A DNA stretch of 64,000 nucleotides from Tipula vernalis (taxonomy: Eukaryota > Arthropoda > Insecta > Diptera > Tipulidae), in the NCBI GenBank assembly GCA_958295665.1, contig OY282558.1, forward strand, positions 36,601,045 to 36,665,044, written 5' to 3'. Made by a program: the position numbers and the translations under genes. Below, piece after piece: positions 15,401 through 30,500 of this stretch (the first letter of the stretch is position 1; each line of letters opens with the position of its first letter). Below the pieces are notes generated by a model that did not search any database, had not been told where the DNA came from, and saw only the letters and a list, made by a program, of their open reading frames with translations.

Positions 15401-18400
15401 GTTCAGGTGATTTTCCATAAAATTGAATTTTCTACGAAATGTGTAGAAATATTCGAGTGATCTTAATGCCCGTTGGCATGACAATTACAGGTTTCAGCAT
15501 CTATTGATAGAGGCATCAATCATCGAAATCGGAGCACAATTGCAGATTTTCGTTTTTTTATTATGTATTTATGGGCTATAGTTCAGGTGATTTTCCATAC
15601 AATTGAACTTTCTACGAAATGTGTAGAAATATTCGATCGATCTACTGATAGAGTCATCAATCAACCAAATCGGAACACAATTGCAGATTTTCGTTTTTTA
15701 TTATGGATTCATGGTCTATAGTTCAGGTGATTTTCCATAAAATTGAATTTATTACGAAATGTGTAGAAATATTCGAGCGATCTAAATGCCCGTTGGCATG
15801 ATAATTACAGGTCTCAGCACCTATTGATAGAGGCATCAATCATCGAAATCGGAGCACAATTGCAGATTTTCGTTTTTTTATTATGTATTTATGGGCTATA
15901 GTTCAGGTGATTTTCCATACAATTGAACTTTCTACGAAATATGTAGAAATATTCGATCGATCTACTGATAGAGTCATCAATCAACCAAATCGGAACACAA
16001 TTGCAGATTTTCGTTTTTTATTATGGATTCATGGTCTATAGTTCAGGTGATTTTCCATAAAATTGAATTTTCTACGAAATGTGTAGAAATATTCGAGCGA
16101 TCTAAATGCCCGTTGGCATGACAATTACAGGTCTCAGCACCTATTGATAGAGGCATCAATCATCGAAATCGGAGCACAATTGCAGATTTTCGTTTTTTTA
16201 TTATGAATTTATGGGCTATAGTTCAGGTGATTTTCCATACAATTGAACTTTCTACGAAATATGTAGAAATATTCGATCGATCTAAATGCCCGTTGGCATG
16301 ACAATTACAGGTCTCAGCACCTATTGATAGAGGCATCAATCATCGAAATCGGAGCACAATTGCAGATTTTCGTTTTTTTATTATGAATTTATGGGCTATA
16401 GTTCAGGTGATTTTCCATACAATTGAACTTTCTACGAAATATGTAGAAATATTCGATCGATCTACTGATAGAGTCATCAATCAACCAAATCGGAACACAA
16501 TTGCAGATTTTCGTTTTTTATTATGGATTCATGGTCTATAGTTCAGGTGATTTTCCATAAAATTGAATTTATTACGAAATGTGTAGAAATATTCGAGCGA
16601 TCTAAATGCCCGTTGGCATGATAATTACAGGTCTCAGCACCTATTGATAGAGGCATCAATCATCGAAATCGGAACACAATTGCAGATTTTCGTTTTTTAT
16701 TATGGATTCATGGTCTATAGTTCAGGTGATTTTCCATAAAATTGAATTTTCTACGAAATGTGTAGAAATATTCGAGCGATCTTAATGCCCGTTGGCATGA
16801 CAATTACAGGTCTCAGCATCTATTGATAGAGGCATCAATCATCGAAATCGGAGCACAATTGCAGATTTTCGTTTTTTTATTATGTATTTATGGGCTATAG
16901 TTCAGGTGATTTTCCATACAATTGAACTTTCTACGAAATATGTAGAAATATTCGATCGATCTACTGATAGAGTCATCAATCAACCAAATCGGAACACAAT
17001 TGCAGATTTTCGTTTTTTATTATGGATTCATGGTCTATAGTTCAGGTGATTTTCCATAAAATTGAATTTTCTACGAAATGTGTAGAAATATTCGAGCGAT
17101 CTAAATGCCCGTTGGCATGACAATTACAGGTCTCAGCACCTATTGATAGAGGCATCAATCATCGAAATCGGAGCACAATTGCAGATTTTCGTTTTTTTAT
17201 TATGAATTTATGGGCTATAGTTCAGGTGATTTTCCATACAATTGAACTTTCTACGAAATATGTAGAAATATTCGATCGATCTACTGATAGAGTCATCAAT
17301 CAACCAAATCGGAACACAATTGCAGATTTTCGTTTTTTATTATGGATTCATGGTCTATAGTTCAGGTGATTTTCCATAAAATTGAATTTATTACGAAATG
17401 TGTAGAAATATTCGAGCGATCTAAATGCCCGTTGGCATGATAATTACAGGTCTCAGCACCTATTGATAGAGGCATCAATCATCGAAATCGGAACACAATT
17501 GCAGATTTTCGTTTTTTATTATGGATTCATGGTCTATAGTTCAGGTGATTTTCCATAAAATTGAATTTTCTACGAAATGTGTAGAAATATTCGAGCGATC
17601 TTAATGCCCGTTGGCATGACAATTACAGGTCTCAGCATCTATTGATAGAGGCATCAATCATCGAAATCGGAGCACAATTGCAGATTTTCGTTTTTTTATT
17701 ATGTATTTATGGGCTATAGTTCAGGTGATTTTCCATACAATTGAACTTTCTACGAAATATGTAGAAATATTCGATCGATCTACTGATAGAGTCATCAATC
17801 AACCAAATCGGAACACAATTGCAGATTTTCGTTTTTTATTATGGATTCATGGTCTATAGTTCAGGTGATTTTCCATAAAATTGAATTTTCTACGAAATGT
17901 GTAGAAATATTCGAGCGATCTAAATGCCCGTTGGCATGACAATTACAGGTCTCAGCACCTATTGATAGAGGCATCAATCATCGAAATCGGAGCACAATTG
18001 CAGATTTTCGTTTTTTTATTATGAATTTATGGGCTATAGTTCAGGTGATTTTCCATACAATTGAACTTTCTACGAAATGTGTAGAAATATTCGATCGATC
18101 TTCTGATAGAGTCATCAATCAACCAAATCGGAACACAATTGCAGATTTTCGTTTTTTATTATGGATTCATGGTCTATAGTTCAGGTGATTTTCCATAAAA
18201 TTGAATTTATTACGAAATGTGTAGAAATATTCGAGCGATCTAAATGCCCGTTGGCATGATAATTACAGGTCTCAGCACCTATTGATAGAGGCATCAATCA
18301 TCGAAATCGGAACACAATTGCAGATTTTCGTTTTTTATTATGGATTCATGGTCTATAGTTCAGGTGATTTTCCATAAAATTGAATTTTCTACGAAATGTG

Positions 18401-21400
18401 TAGAAATATTCGAGCGATCTTAATGCCCGTTGGCATGACAATTACAGGTCTCAGCATCTATTGATAGAGGCATCAATCATCGAAATCGGAGCACAATTGC
18501 AGATTTTCGTTTTTTTATTATGAATTTATGGGCTATAGTTCAGGTGATTTTCCATACAATTGAACTTTCTACGAAATATGTAGAAATATTCGATCGATCT
18601 ACTGATAGAGTCATCAATCAACCAAATCGGAACACAATTGCAGATTTTCGTTTTTTATTATGGATTCATGGTCTATAGTTCAGGTGATTTTCCATAAAAT
18701 TGAATTTTCTACGAAATGTGTAGAAATATTCGAGCGATCTTAATGCCCGTTGGCATGACAATTACAGGTCTCAGCATCTATTGATAGAGGCATCAATCAT
18801 CGAAATCGGAGCACAATTGCAGATTTTCGTTTTTTTATTATGAATTTATGGGCTATAGTTCAGGTGATTTTCCATACAATTGAACTTTCTACGAAATATG
18901 TAGAAATATTCGATCGATCTACTGATAGAGTCATCAATCAACCAAATCGGAACACAATTGCAGATTTTCGTTTTTTATTATGGATTCATGGTCTATAGTT
19001 CAGGTGATTTTCCATAAAATTGAATTTATTACGAAATGTGTAGAAATATTCGAGTGATCTAAATGCCCGTTGGCATGATAATTACAGGTCTCAGCACCTA
19101 TTGATAGAGGCATCAATCATCGAAATCGGAACACAATTGCAGATTTTCGTTTTTTATTATGGATTCATGGTCTATAGTTCAGGTGATTTTCCATAAAATT
19201 GAATTTTCTACGAAATGTGTAGAAATATTCGAGCGATCTTAATGCCCGTTGGCATGACAATTACAGGTCTCAGCATCTATTGATAGAGGCATCAATCATC
19301 GAAATCGGAGCACAATTGCAGATTTTCGTTTTTTTATTATGAATTTATGGGCTATAGTTCAGGTGATTTTCCATACAATTGAACTTTCTACGAAATATGT
19401 AGAAATATTCGATCGATCTACTGATAGAGTCATCAATCAACCAAATCGGAACACAATTGCAGATTTTCGTTTATTATTATGGATTCATGGTCTATAGTTC
19501 AGGTGATTTTCCATAAAATTGAATTTTCTACGAAATGTGTAGAAATATTCGAGCGATCTTAATGCCCGTTGGCATGACAATTACAGGTCTCAGCATCTAT
19601 TGATAGAGGCATCAATCATCGAAATCGGAGCACAATTGCAGATTTTCGTTTTTTATTATGGATTCATGGGCTATAGTTCAGGTGATTTTCCATACAATTG
19701 AACTTTCTACGAAATATGTAGAAATATTCGATCGATCTACTGATAGAGTCATCAATCAACCAAATCGGAACACAATTGCAGATTTTCGTTTTTTATTATG
19801 GATTCATGGTCTATAGTTCAGGTGATTTTCCATAAAATTGAATTTTCTACGAAATGTGTAGAAATATTCGAGCGATCTTAATGCCCGTTGGCATGATAAT
19901 TACAGGTCTCAGCACCTATTGATAGAGGCATCAATCATCGAAATCGGAACACAATTGCAGATTTTCGTTTTTTATTATGGATTCATGGTCTATAGTTCAG
20001 GTGATTTTCCATAAAATTGAATTTTCTACGAAATGTGTAGAAATATTCGAGCGATCTTAATGCCCGTTGGCATGACAATTACAGGTCTCAGCATCTATTG
20101 ATAAAGGCATCAATCATCGAAATCGGAGCACAATTGCAGATTTTCGTTTTTTTATTATGTATTTATGGGCTATAGTTCAGGTGATTTTCCATACAATTGA
20201 ACTTTCTACGAAATATGTAGAAATATTCGATCGATCTACTGATAGAGTCATCAATCAACCAAATCGGAACACAATTGCAGATTTTCGTTTTTTATTATGG
20301 ATTCATGGTCTATAGTTCAGGTGATTTTCCATAAAATTGAATTTTCTACGAAATGTGTAGAAATATTCGAGCGATCTAAATGCCCGTTGGCATGACAATT
20401 ACAGGTCTCAGCACCTATTGATAGAGGCATCAATCATCGAAATCGGAGCACAATTGCAGATTTTCGTTTTTTTATTATGAATTTATGGGCTATAGTTCAG
20501 GTGATTTTCCATACAATTGAACTTTCTACGAAATGTGTAGAAATATTCGATCGATCTACTGATAGAGTCATCAATCAACCAAATCGGAACACAATTGCAG
20601 ATTTTCGTTTTTTATTATGGATTCATGGTCTATAGTTCAGGTGATTTTCCATAAAATTGAATTTATTACGAAATGTGTAGAAATATTCGAGCGATCTAAA
20701 TGCCCGTTGGCATGATAATTACAGGTCTCAGCACCTATTGATAGAGGCATCAATCATCGAAATCGGAACACAATTGCAGATTTTCGTTTTTTATTATGGA
20801 TTCATGGTCTATAGTTCAGGTGATTTTCCATAAAATTGAATTTTCTACGAAATGTGTAGAAATATTCGAGCGATCTTAATGCCCGTTGGCATGACAATTA
20901 CAGGTCTCAGCATCTATTGATAGAGGCATCAATCATCGAAATCGGAGCACAATTGCAGATTTTCGTTTTTTTATTATGAATTTATGGGCTATAGTTCAGG
21001 TGATTTTCCATACAATTGAACTTTCTACGAAATATGTAGAAATATTCGATCGATCTACTGATAGAGTCATCAATCAACCAAATCGGAACACAATTGCAGA
21101 TTTTCGTTTTTTATTATGGATTCATGGTCTATAGTTCAGGTGATTTTCCATAAAATTGAATTTTCTACGAAATGTGTAGAAATATTCGAGCGATCTAAAT
21201 GCCCGTTGGCATGACAATTACAGGTCTCAGCACCTATTGATAGAGGCATCAATCATCGAAATCGGAGCACAATTGCAGATTTTCGTTTTTTATTATGAAT
21301 TTATGGGCTATAGTTCAGGTGATTTTCCATACAATTGAACTTTCTACGAAATATGTAGAAATATTCGATCGATCTACTGATAGAGTCATCAATCAACCAA

Positions 21401-24089
21401 ATCGGAACACAATTGCAGATTTTCGTTTTTTATTATGGATTCATGGTCTATAGTTCAGGTGATTTTCCATAAAATTGAATTTATTACGAAATGTGTAGAA
21501 ATATTCGAGTGATCTAAATGCCCGTTGGCATGATAATTACAGGTCTCAGCACCTATTGATAGAGGCATCAATCATCGAAATCGGAACACAATTGCAGATT
21601 TTCGTTTTTTATTATGGATTCATGGTCTATAGTTCAGGTGATTTTCCATAAAATTGAATTTTCTACGAAATGTGTAGAAATATTCGAGCGATCTTAATGC
21701 CCGTTGGCATGACAATTACAGGTCTCAGCATCTATTGATAGAGGCATCAATCATCGAAATCGGAGCACAATTGCAGATTTTCGTTTTTTTATTATGAATT
21801 TATGGGCTATAGTTCAGGTGATTTTCCATACAATTGAACTTTCTACGAAATATGTAGAAATATTCGATCGATCTACTGATAGAGTCATCAATCAACCAAA
21901 TCGGAACACAATTGCAGATTTTCGTTTTTTATTATGGATTCATGGTCTATAGTTCAGGTGATTTTCCATAAAATTGAATTTATTACGAAATGTGTAGAAA
22001 TATTCGAGCGATCTAAATGCCCGTTGGCATGATAATTACAGGTCTCAGCATCTATTGATAGAGGCATCAATCATCGAAATCGGAGCACAATTGCAGATTT
22101 TCGTTTTTTTATTATGAATTTATGGGCTATAGTTCAGGTGATTTTCCATACAATTGAACTTTCTACGAAATGTGTAGAAATATTCGATCGATCTACTGAT
22201 AGAGTCATCAATCAACCAAATCGGAACACAATTGCAGATTTTCGTTTTTTATTATGGATTCATGGTCTATAGTTCAGGTGATTTTCCATAAAATTGAATT
22301 TATTACGAAATGTGTAGAAATATTCGAGCGATCTAAATGCCCGTTGGCATGATAATTACAGGTCTCAGCATCTATTGATAGAGGCATCAATCATCGAAAT
22401 CGGAGCACAATTGCAGATTTTCGTTTTTTTATTATGAATTTATGGGCTATAGTTCTGGTGATTTTCCATACAATTGAACTTTCTACGAAATATGTAGAAA
22501 TATTCGATCGATCTAAATGCCCGTTGGCATGACAATTACAGGTCTCAGCACCTATTGATAGAGGCATCAATCATCGAAATCGGAGCACAATTGCAGATTT
22601 TCGTTTTTTTATTATGAATTTATGGGCTATAGTTCAGGTGATTTTCCATACAATTGAACTTTCTACGAAATGTGTAGAAATATTCGATCGATCTACTGAT
22701 AGAGTCATCAATCAACCAAATCGGAACACAATTGCAGATTTTCGTTTTTTATTATGGATTCATGGTCTATAGTTCAGGTGATTTTCCATAAAATTGAATT
22801 TTTTACGAAATGTGTAGAAATATTCGAGCGATCTAAATGCCCGTTGGCATGACAATTACAGGTCTCAGCACCTATTGATAGAGGCATCAATCATCGAAAT
22901 CGGAGCACAATTGCAGATTTTCGTTTTTTTATTATGAATTTATGGGCTATAGTTCAGGTGATTTTCCATACAATTGAACTTTCTACGAAATGTGTAGAAA
23001 TATTCGATCGATCTACTGATAGAGTCATCAATCAACCAAATCGGAACACAATTGCAGATTTTCGTTTTTTATTATGGATTCATGGTCTATAGTTCAGGTG
23101 ATTTTCCATAAAATTGAATTTTCTACGAAATGTGTAGAAATATTCGAGCGATCTAAATGCCCGTTGGCATGACCATTACAGGTCTCAGCACCTATTGATA
23201 GAGGCATCAATCATCGAAATCGGAGCACAATTGCAGATTTTCGTTTTTTTATTATGAATTTATGGGCTATAGTTCAGGTGATTTTCCATACAATTGAACT
23301 TTCTACGAAATATGTAGAAATATTCGATCGATCTAAATGCCCGTTGGCATGACAATTACAGGTCTCAGCACCTATTGATAGAGGCATCAATCATCGAAAT
23401 CGGAGCACAATTGCAGATTTTCGTTTTTTTATTATGAATTTATGGGCTATAGTTCAGGTGATTTTCCATACAATTGAACTTTCTACGAAATGTGTAGAAA
23501 TATTCGATCGATCTACTGATAGAGTCATCAATCAACCAAATCGGAACATAATTGCAGATTTTCGTTTTTTATTATGGATTCATGGTCTATAGTTCAGGTG
23601 ATTTTCCATAAAATTGAATTTATTACGAAATGTGTAGAAATATTCGAGCGATCTAAATGCCCGTTGGCATGATAATTACAGGTCTCAGCACCTATTGATA
23701 GAGGCATCAATCATCGAAATCGGAACACAATTGCAGATTTTCGTTTTTTATTATGGATTCATGGTCTATAGTTCAGGTGATTTTCCATAAAATTGAATTT
23801 TCTACGAAATGTGTAGAAATATTCGAGCGATCTTAATGCCCGTTGGCATGACAATTACAGGTCTCAGCATCTATTGATAGAGGCATCAATCATCGAAATC
23901 GGAGCACAATTGCAGATTTTCGTTTTTTTATTATGAATTTATGGTCTATAGTTCAGGTGATTTTCCATACAATTGAACTTTCTACGAAATGTGTAGAAAT
24001 ATTCGATCGATCTACTGATAGAGTCATCAATCAACCAAATCGGAACACAATTGCAGATTTTCGTTTTTTATTATGGATTCATGGTCTAT

Positions 24090-26150
24090 AGTTCAGGTGA
24101 TTTTCCATAAAATTGAATTTTCTATGAAATGTGTAGAAATATTCGAGCGATCTAAATGCCCGTTGGCATGACAATTACAGGTCTCAGCACCTATTGATAG
24201 AGGCATCAATCATCGAAATCGGAGCACAATTGCAGATTTTCGTTTTTTTATTATGAATTTATGGTCTATAGTTCAGGTGATTTTCCATACAATTGAACTT
24301 TCTACGAAATGTGTAGAAATATTCGATCGATCTACTGATAGAGTCATCAATCAACCAAATCGGAACACAATTGCAGATTTTCGTTTTTTATTATGGATTC
24401 ATGGTCTATAGTTCAGGTGATTTTCCATAAAATTGAATTTATTACGAAATGTGTAGAAATATTCGAGCGATCTAAATGCCCCTGGCATGATAATTACAGG
24501 TCTCAGCACCTATTGATAGAGGCATCAATCATCGAAATCGGAGCACAATTGCAGATTTTCGTTTTTTTATTATGAATTTATGGTCTATAGTTCAGGTGAT
24601 TTTCCATAAAATTGAATTTTCTACGAAATGTGTAGAAATATTCGAGCGATCTAAATGCCCGTTGGCATGACAATTACAGGTCTCAGCACCTATTGATAGA
24701 GGCATCAATCATCGAAATCGGAGCACAATTGCAGATTTTCGTTTTTTTATTATGAATTTATGGGCTATAGTTCAGGTGATTTTCCATACAATTGAACTTT
24801 CTACGAAATGTGTAGAAATATTCGATCGATCTACTGATAGAGTCATCAATCAACCAAATCGGAACACAATTGCAGATTTTCGTTTTTTATTATGGATTCA
24901 TGGTCTATAGTTCAGGTGATTTTCCATAAAATTGAATTTATTACGAAATGTGTAGAAATATTCGAGCGATCTAAATGCCCGTTGGCATGATAATTACAGG
25001 TCTCAGCATCTATTGATAGAGGCATCAATCATCGAAATCGGAGCACAATTGCAGATTTTCGTTTTTTTATTATGAATTTATGGTCTATAGTTCAGGTGAT
25101 TTTCCATACAATTGAACTTTCTACGAAATGTGTAGAAATATTCGATCGATCTACTGATAGAGTCATCAATCAACCAAATCGGAACACAATTGCAGATTTT
25201 CGTTTTTTATTATGGATTCATGGTCTATAGTTCAGGTGATTTTCCATAAAATTGAATTTATTACGAAATGTGTAGAAATATTCGAGCGATCTAAATGCCC
25301 GTTGGCATGATAATTACAGGTCTCAGCATCTATTGATAGAGGCATCAATCATCGAAATCGGAGCACAATTGCAGCTTTTCGTTTTTTTATTATGAATTTA
25401 TGGGCTATAGTTCAGGTGATTTTCCATACAATTGAACTTTCTACGAAATATGTAGAAATATTCGATCGATCTAAATGCCCGTTGGCATGACAATTACAGG
25501 TCTCAGCACCTATTGATAGAGGCATCAATCATCGAAATCGGAGCACAATTGCAGATTTTCGTTTTTTTATTATGAATTTATGGGCTATAGTTCAGGTGAT
25601 TTTCCATACAATTGAACTTTCTACGAAATGTGTAGAAATATTCGATCGATCTACTGATAGAGTCATCAATCAACCAAATCGGAACACAATTGCAGATTTT
25701 CGTTTTTTATTATGGATTCATGGTCTATAGTTCAGGTGATTTTCCATAAAATTGAATTTTCTATGAAATGTGTAGAAATATTCGAGCGATCTAAATGCCC
25801 GTTGGCATGACAATTACAGGTCTCAGCACCTATTGATAGAGGCATCAATCATCGAAATCGGAGCACAATTGCAGATTTTCGTTTTTTTATTATGAATTTA
25901 TGGTCTATAGTTCAGGTGATTTTCCATACAATTGAACTTTCTACGAAATGTGTAGAAATATTCGATCGATCTACTGATAGAGTCATCAATCAACCAAATC
26001 GGAACACAATTGCAGATTTTCGTTTTTTATTATGGATTCATGGTCTATAGTTCAGGTGATTTTCCATAAAATTGAATTTATTACGAAATGTGTAGAAATA
26101 TTCGAGCGATCTAAATGCCCCTGGCATGATAATTACAGGTCTCAGCACCT
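24090..26150. repeat. 1639-bp offset duplication inside the satellite
   Basis: Two private variants recur at the same offset: TTCTATGAAATG near 24119 and 25758, and a 2-bp loss giving GCCCCTGGCATG near 24478 and 26117. Copies differ elsewhere at single bases, so later conversion has acted on them. Block ends are approximate. Confidence 0.7.
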
Positions 26151-27599
26151 ATTGATAGAGGCATCAATCATCGAAATCGGAGCACAATTGCAGATTTTCG
26201 TTTTTTATTATGGATTCATGGTCTATAGTTCAGGTGATTTTCCATAAAATTGAATTTTCTATGAAATGTGTACAAATATTCGAGCGATCTTAATGCCCGT
26301 TGGCATGACAATTACAGGTCTCAGCATCTATTGATAGAGGCATCAATCATCGAAATCGGAGCACAATTGCAGATTTTCGTTTTTTTATTATGAATTTATG
26401 GGCTATAGTTCAGGTGATTTTCCATACAATTGAACTTTCTACGAAATATGTAGAAATATTCGATCGATCTACTGATAGAGTCATCAATCAACCAAATCGG
26501 AACACAATTGCAGATTTTCGTTTTTTATTATGGATTCATGGTCTATAGTTCAGGTGATTTTCCATAAAATTGAATTTATTACGAAATGTGTAGAAATATT
26601 CGAGCGATCTAAATGTCCGTTGGCATGATAATTACAGGTCTCAGCATCTATTGATAGAGGCATCAATCATCGAAATCGGAGCACAATTGCAGATTTTCGT
26701 TTTTTTATTATGAATTTATGGGCTATAGTTCAGGTGATTTTCCATACAATTGAACTTTCTACGAAATATGTAGAAATATTCGATCGATCTAAATGCCCGT
26801 TGGCATGACAATTACAGGTCTCAGCACCTATTGATAGAGGCATCAATCATCGAAATCGGAGCACAATTGCAGATTTTCGTTTTTTTATTATGAATTTATG
26901 GGCTATAGTTCAGGTGATTTTCCATACAATTGAACTTTCTACGAAATGTGTAGAAATATTCGATCGATCTACTGATAGAGTCATCAATCAACCAAATCGG
27001 AACACAATTGCAGATTTTCGTTTTTTATTATGGATTCATGGTCTATAGTTCAGGTGATTTTCCATATTATTGAATTTTCTACGAAATATGTAGAAATATT
27101 CGATCGATCTACTGATAGAGTCATCAATCAACCAAATCGGAACACAATTGCAGATTTTCGTTTTTTATTATGGATTCATGGTCTATAGTTCAGGTGATTT
27201 TCCATAAAATTGAATTTTCTACGAATGTGTAGAAATATTCGAGCGATCTAAATGCCCGTTGGCATGACAATTACAGGTCTCAGCACCTATTGATAGAGGC
27301 ATCAATCATCGAAATCGGAGCACAATTGCAGATTTTCGTTTTTTTATTATGAATTTATGGGCTATAGTTCAGGTGATTTTCCATACAATTGAACTTTCTA
27401 CGAAATGTGTAGAAATATTCGATCGATCTACTGATAGAGTCATCAATCAACCAAATCGGAACACAATTGCAGATTTTCGTTTTTTATTATGGATTTATGG
27501 TCTATAGTTCAGGTGATTTTCCATAATATTGAATTTTCTACGAAATGTGTAGAAATATTCGAGCGATCTAAATGCCCGTTGGCATGACAATTACAGGTC

Positions 27600-30500
27600 T
27601 CAGCACCTATTGATAGAGGCATCAATCATCGAAATCGGAGCACAATTGCAGATTTTCGATTTTTTATTATGAATTTATGGGCTATAGTTCAGGTGATTTT
27701 CCATACAATTGAACTTTCTACGAAATGTGTAGAAATATTCGATCGATAAACTGATAGAGTCATCAATCAACCAAATCGGAACACAATTGCAGATTTTCGT
27801 TTTTTATTATGGATTCATGGTCTATAGTTCTGGTGATTTTCCATATTATTGAATTTTCTACGAAATGTGTAGAAATATTCGAGCGATCTAAATGCCCGTT
27901 GGCATGACAATTACAGGTCTCAGCACCTATTGATAGAGGCATCAATCATCGAAATCGGAGCACAATTGCAGATTTTCGTTTTTTTATTATGAATTTATGG
28001 GCTATAGTTCAGGTGATTTTCCATACAATTGAACTTTCTACGAAATGTGTAGAAATATTCGATCGATCTACTGATAGAGTCATCAATCAACCAAATCGGA
28101 ACACAATTGCAGATTTTCGATTTTTATTATGGATTCATGGTCTATAGTTCAGGTGATTTTCCATAAAATTGAATTTTCTACGAAATGTGTAGAAATATTC
28201 GAGCGATCTAAATGCCCGTTGGCATGACAATTACAGATCTCAGCACCTATTGATAGAGGCATCAATCATCGAAATCGGAGCACAATTGCAGATTTTCGTT
28301 TTTTTATTATGAATTTATGGGCTATAGTTCAGGTGATTTTCCATACAATTGAACTTTCTACGAAATGTGTAGAAATATTCGATCGATCTACTGATAGAGT
28401 CATCAATCAACCAAATCGGAACACAATTGCAGATTTTCGATTTTTATTATGGATTCATGGTCTATAGTTCAGGTGATTTTCCATAAAATTGAATTTATTA
28501 CGAAATGTGTAGAAATATTCGAGCGATCTAAATGCCCGTTGGCATGATAATTACAGGTCTCAGCACCTATTGATAGAGGCATCAATCATCGAAATCGGAG
28601 CACAATTGCAGATTTTCGTTTTTTTATTATGAATTTATGGTCTATAGTTCAGGTGATTTTCCATAAAATTGAATTTTCTACGAAATGTGTAGAAATATTC
28701 GAGCGATCTAAATGCCCGTTGGCATGACAATTACAGGTCTCAGCACCTATTGATAGAGGCATCAATCAAACAAATCGGAGCACAATTGCAGATTTTCGTT
28801 TTTTTATTATGAATTTATGGGCTATAGCTCAGGTGATTTTCCATACAATTGAACTTTCTACGAAATGTGTAGAAATACTCGATCGATCTAAATGCCCGTT
28901 GGCATGATAATTACAGGTCTCAGCACCTATTGATAGAGGCATCAATCATCGAAATCGGAGCACAATTGCAGATTTTCGTTTTTTTATTATGAATTTATGG
29001 GCTATAGTTCAGGTGATTTTCCATACAATTGAACTTTCTACGAAATGTGTAGAAATATTCGATCGATAAACTCATAGAGTCATCAATCAACCAAATCGGA
29101 ACACAATTGCAGATTTTCGATTTTTATTATGGATTCATGGTCTATAGTTCTGGTGATTTTCCATATTATTGAATTTTCTACGAAATGTGTAGAAATATTC
29201 GAGCGATCTAAATGCCCGTTGGCATGACAATTACAGGTCTCAGCACCTATTGATAGAGGCATCAATCATCGAAATCGGAGCACAATTGCAGATTTTCGTT
29301 TTTTTATTATGAATTTATGGGCTATAGTTCAGGTGATTTTCCATACAATTGAACTTTCTACGAAATGTGTAGAAATATTCGATCGATCTACTGATAGAGT
29401 CATCAATCAACCAAATCGGAACACAATTGCAGATTTTCGATTTTTATTATGGATTCATGGTCTATAGTTCAGGTGATTTTCCATAAAATTGAATTTATTA
29501 CGAAATGTGTAGAAATATTCGAGCGATCTAAATGCCCGTTGGCATGATAATTACAGGTCTCAGCACCTATTGATAGAGGCATCAATCATCGAAATCGGAG
29601 CACAATTGCAGATTTTCGTTTTTTTATTATGAATTTATGGTCTATAGTTCAGGTGATTTTCCATAAAATTGAATTTTCTACGAAATGTGTAGAAATATTC
29701 GAGCGATCTAAATGCCCGTTGGCATGACAATTACAGGTCTCAGCACCTATTGATAGAGGCATCAATCAAACAAATCGGAGCACAATTGCAGATTTTCGTT
29801 TTTTTATTATGAATTTATGGGCTATAGCTCAGGTGATTTTCCATACAATTGAACTTTCTACGAAATGTGTAGAAATACTCAATCGATCTAAATGCCCGTT
29901 GGCATGATAATTACAGGTCTCAGCACCTATTGATAGAGGCATCAATCATCGAAATCGGAGCACAATTGCAGATTTTCGTTTTTTTATTATGAATTTATGG
30001 GCTATAGTTCAGGTGATTTTCCATACAATTGAACTTTCTACGAAATGTGTAGAAATATTCGATCGATAAACTGATAGAGTCATCAATCAACCAAATCGGA
30101 ACACAATTGCAGATTTTCGTTTTTTATTATGGATTCATGGTCTATAGTTCTGGTGATTTTCCATATTATTGAATTTTCTACGAAATGTGTAGAAATATTC
30201 GAGCGATCTAAATGCCCGTTGGCATGACAATTACAGGTCTCAGCACCTATTGATAGAGGCATCAATCATCGAAATCGGAGCACAATTGCAGATTTTCGTT
30301 TTTTTATTATGAATTTATGGGCTATAGTTCAGGTGATTTTCCATACAATTGAACTTTCTACGAAATGTGTAGAAATATTCGATCGATCTACTGATAGAGT
30401 CATCAATCAACCAAATCGGAACACAATTGCAGATTTTCGATTTTTATTATGGATTCATGGTCTATAGTTCAGGTGATTTTCCATAAAATTGAATTTTCTA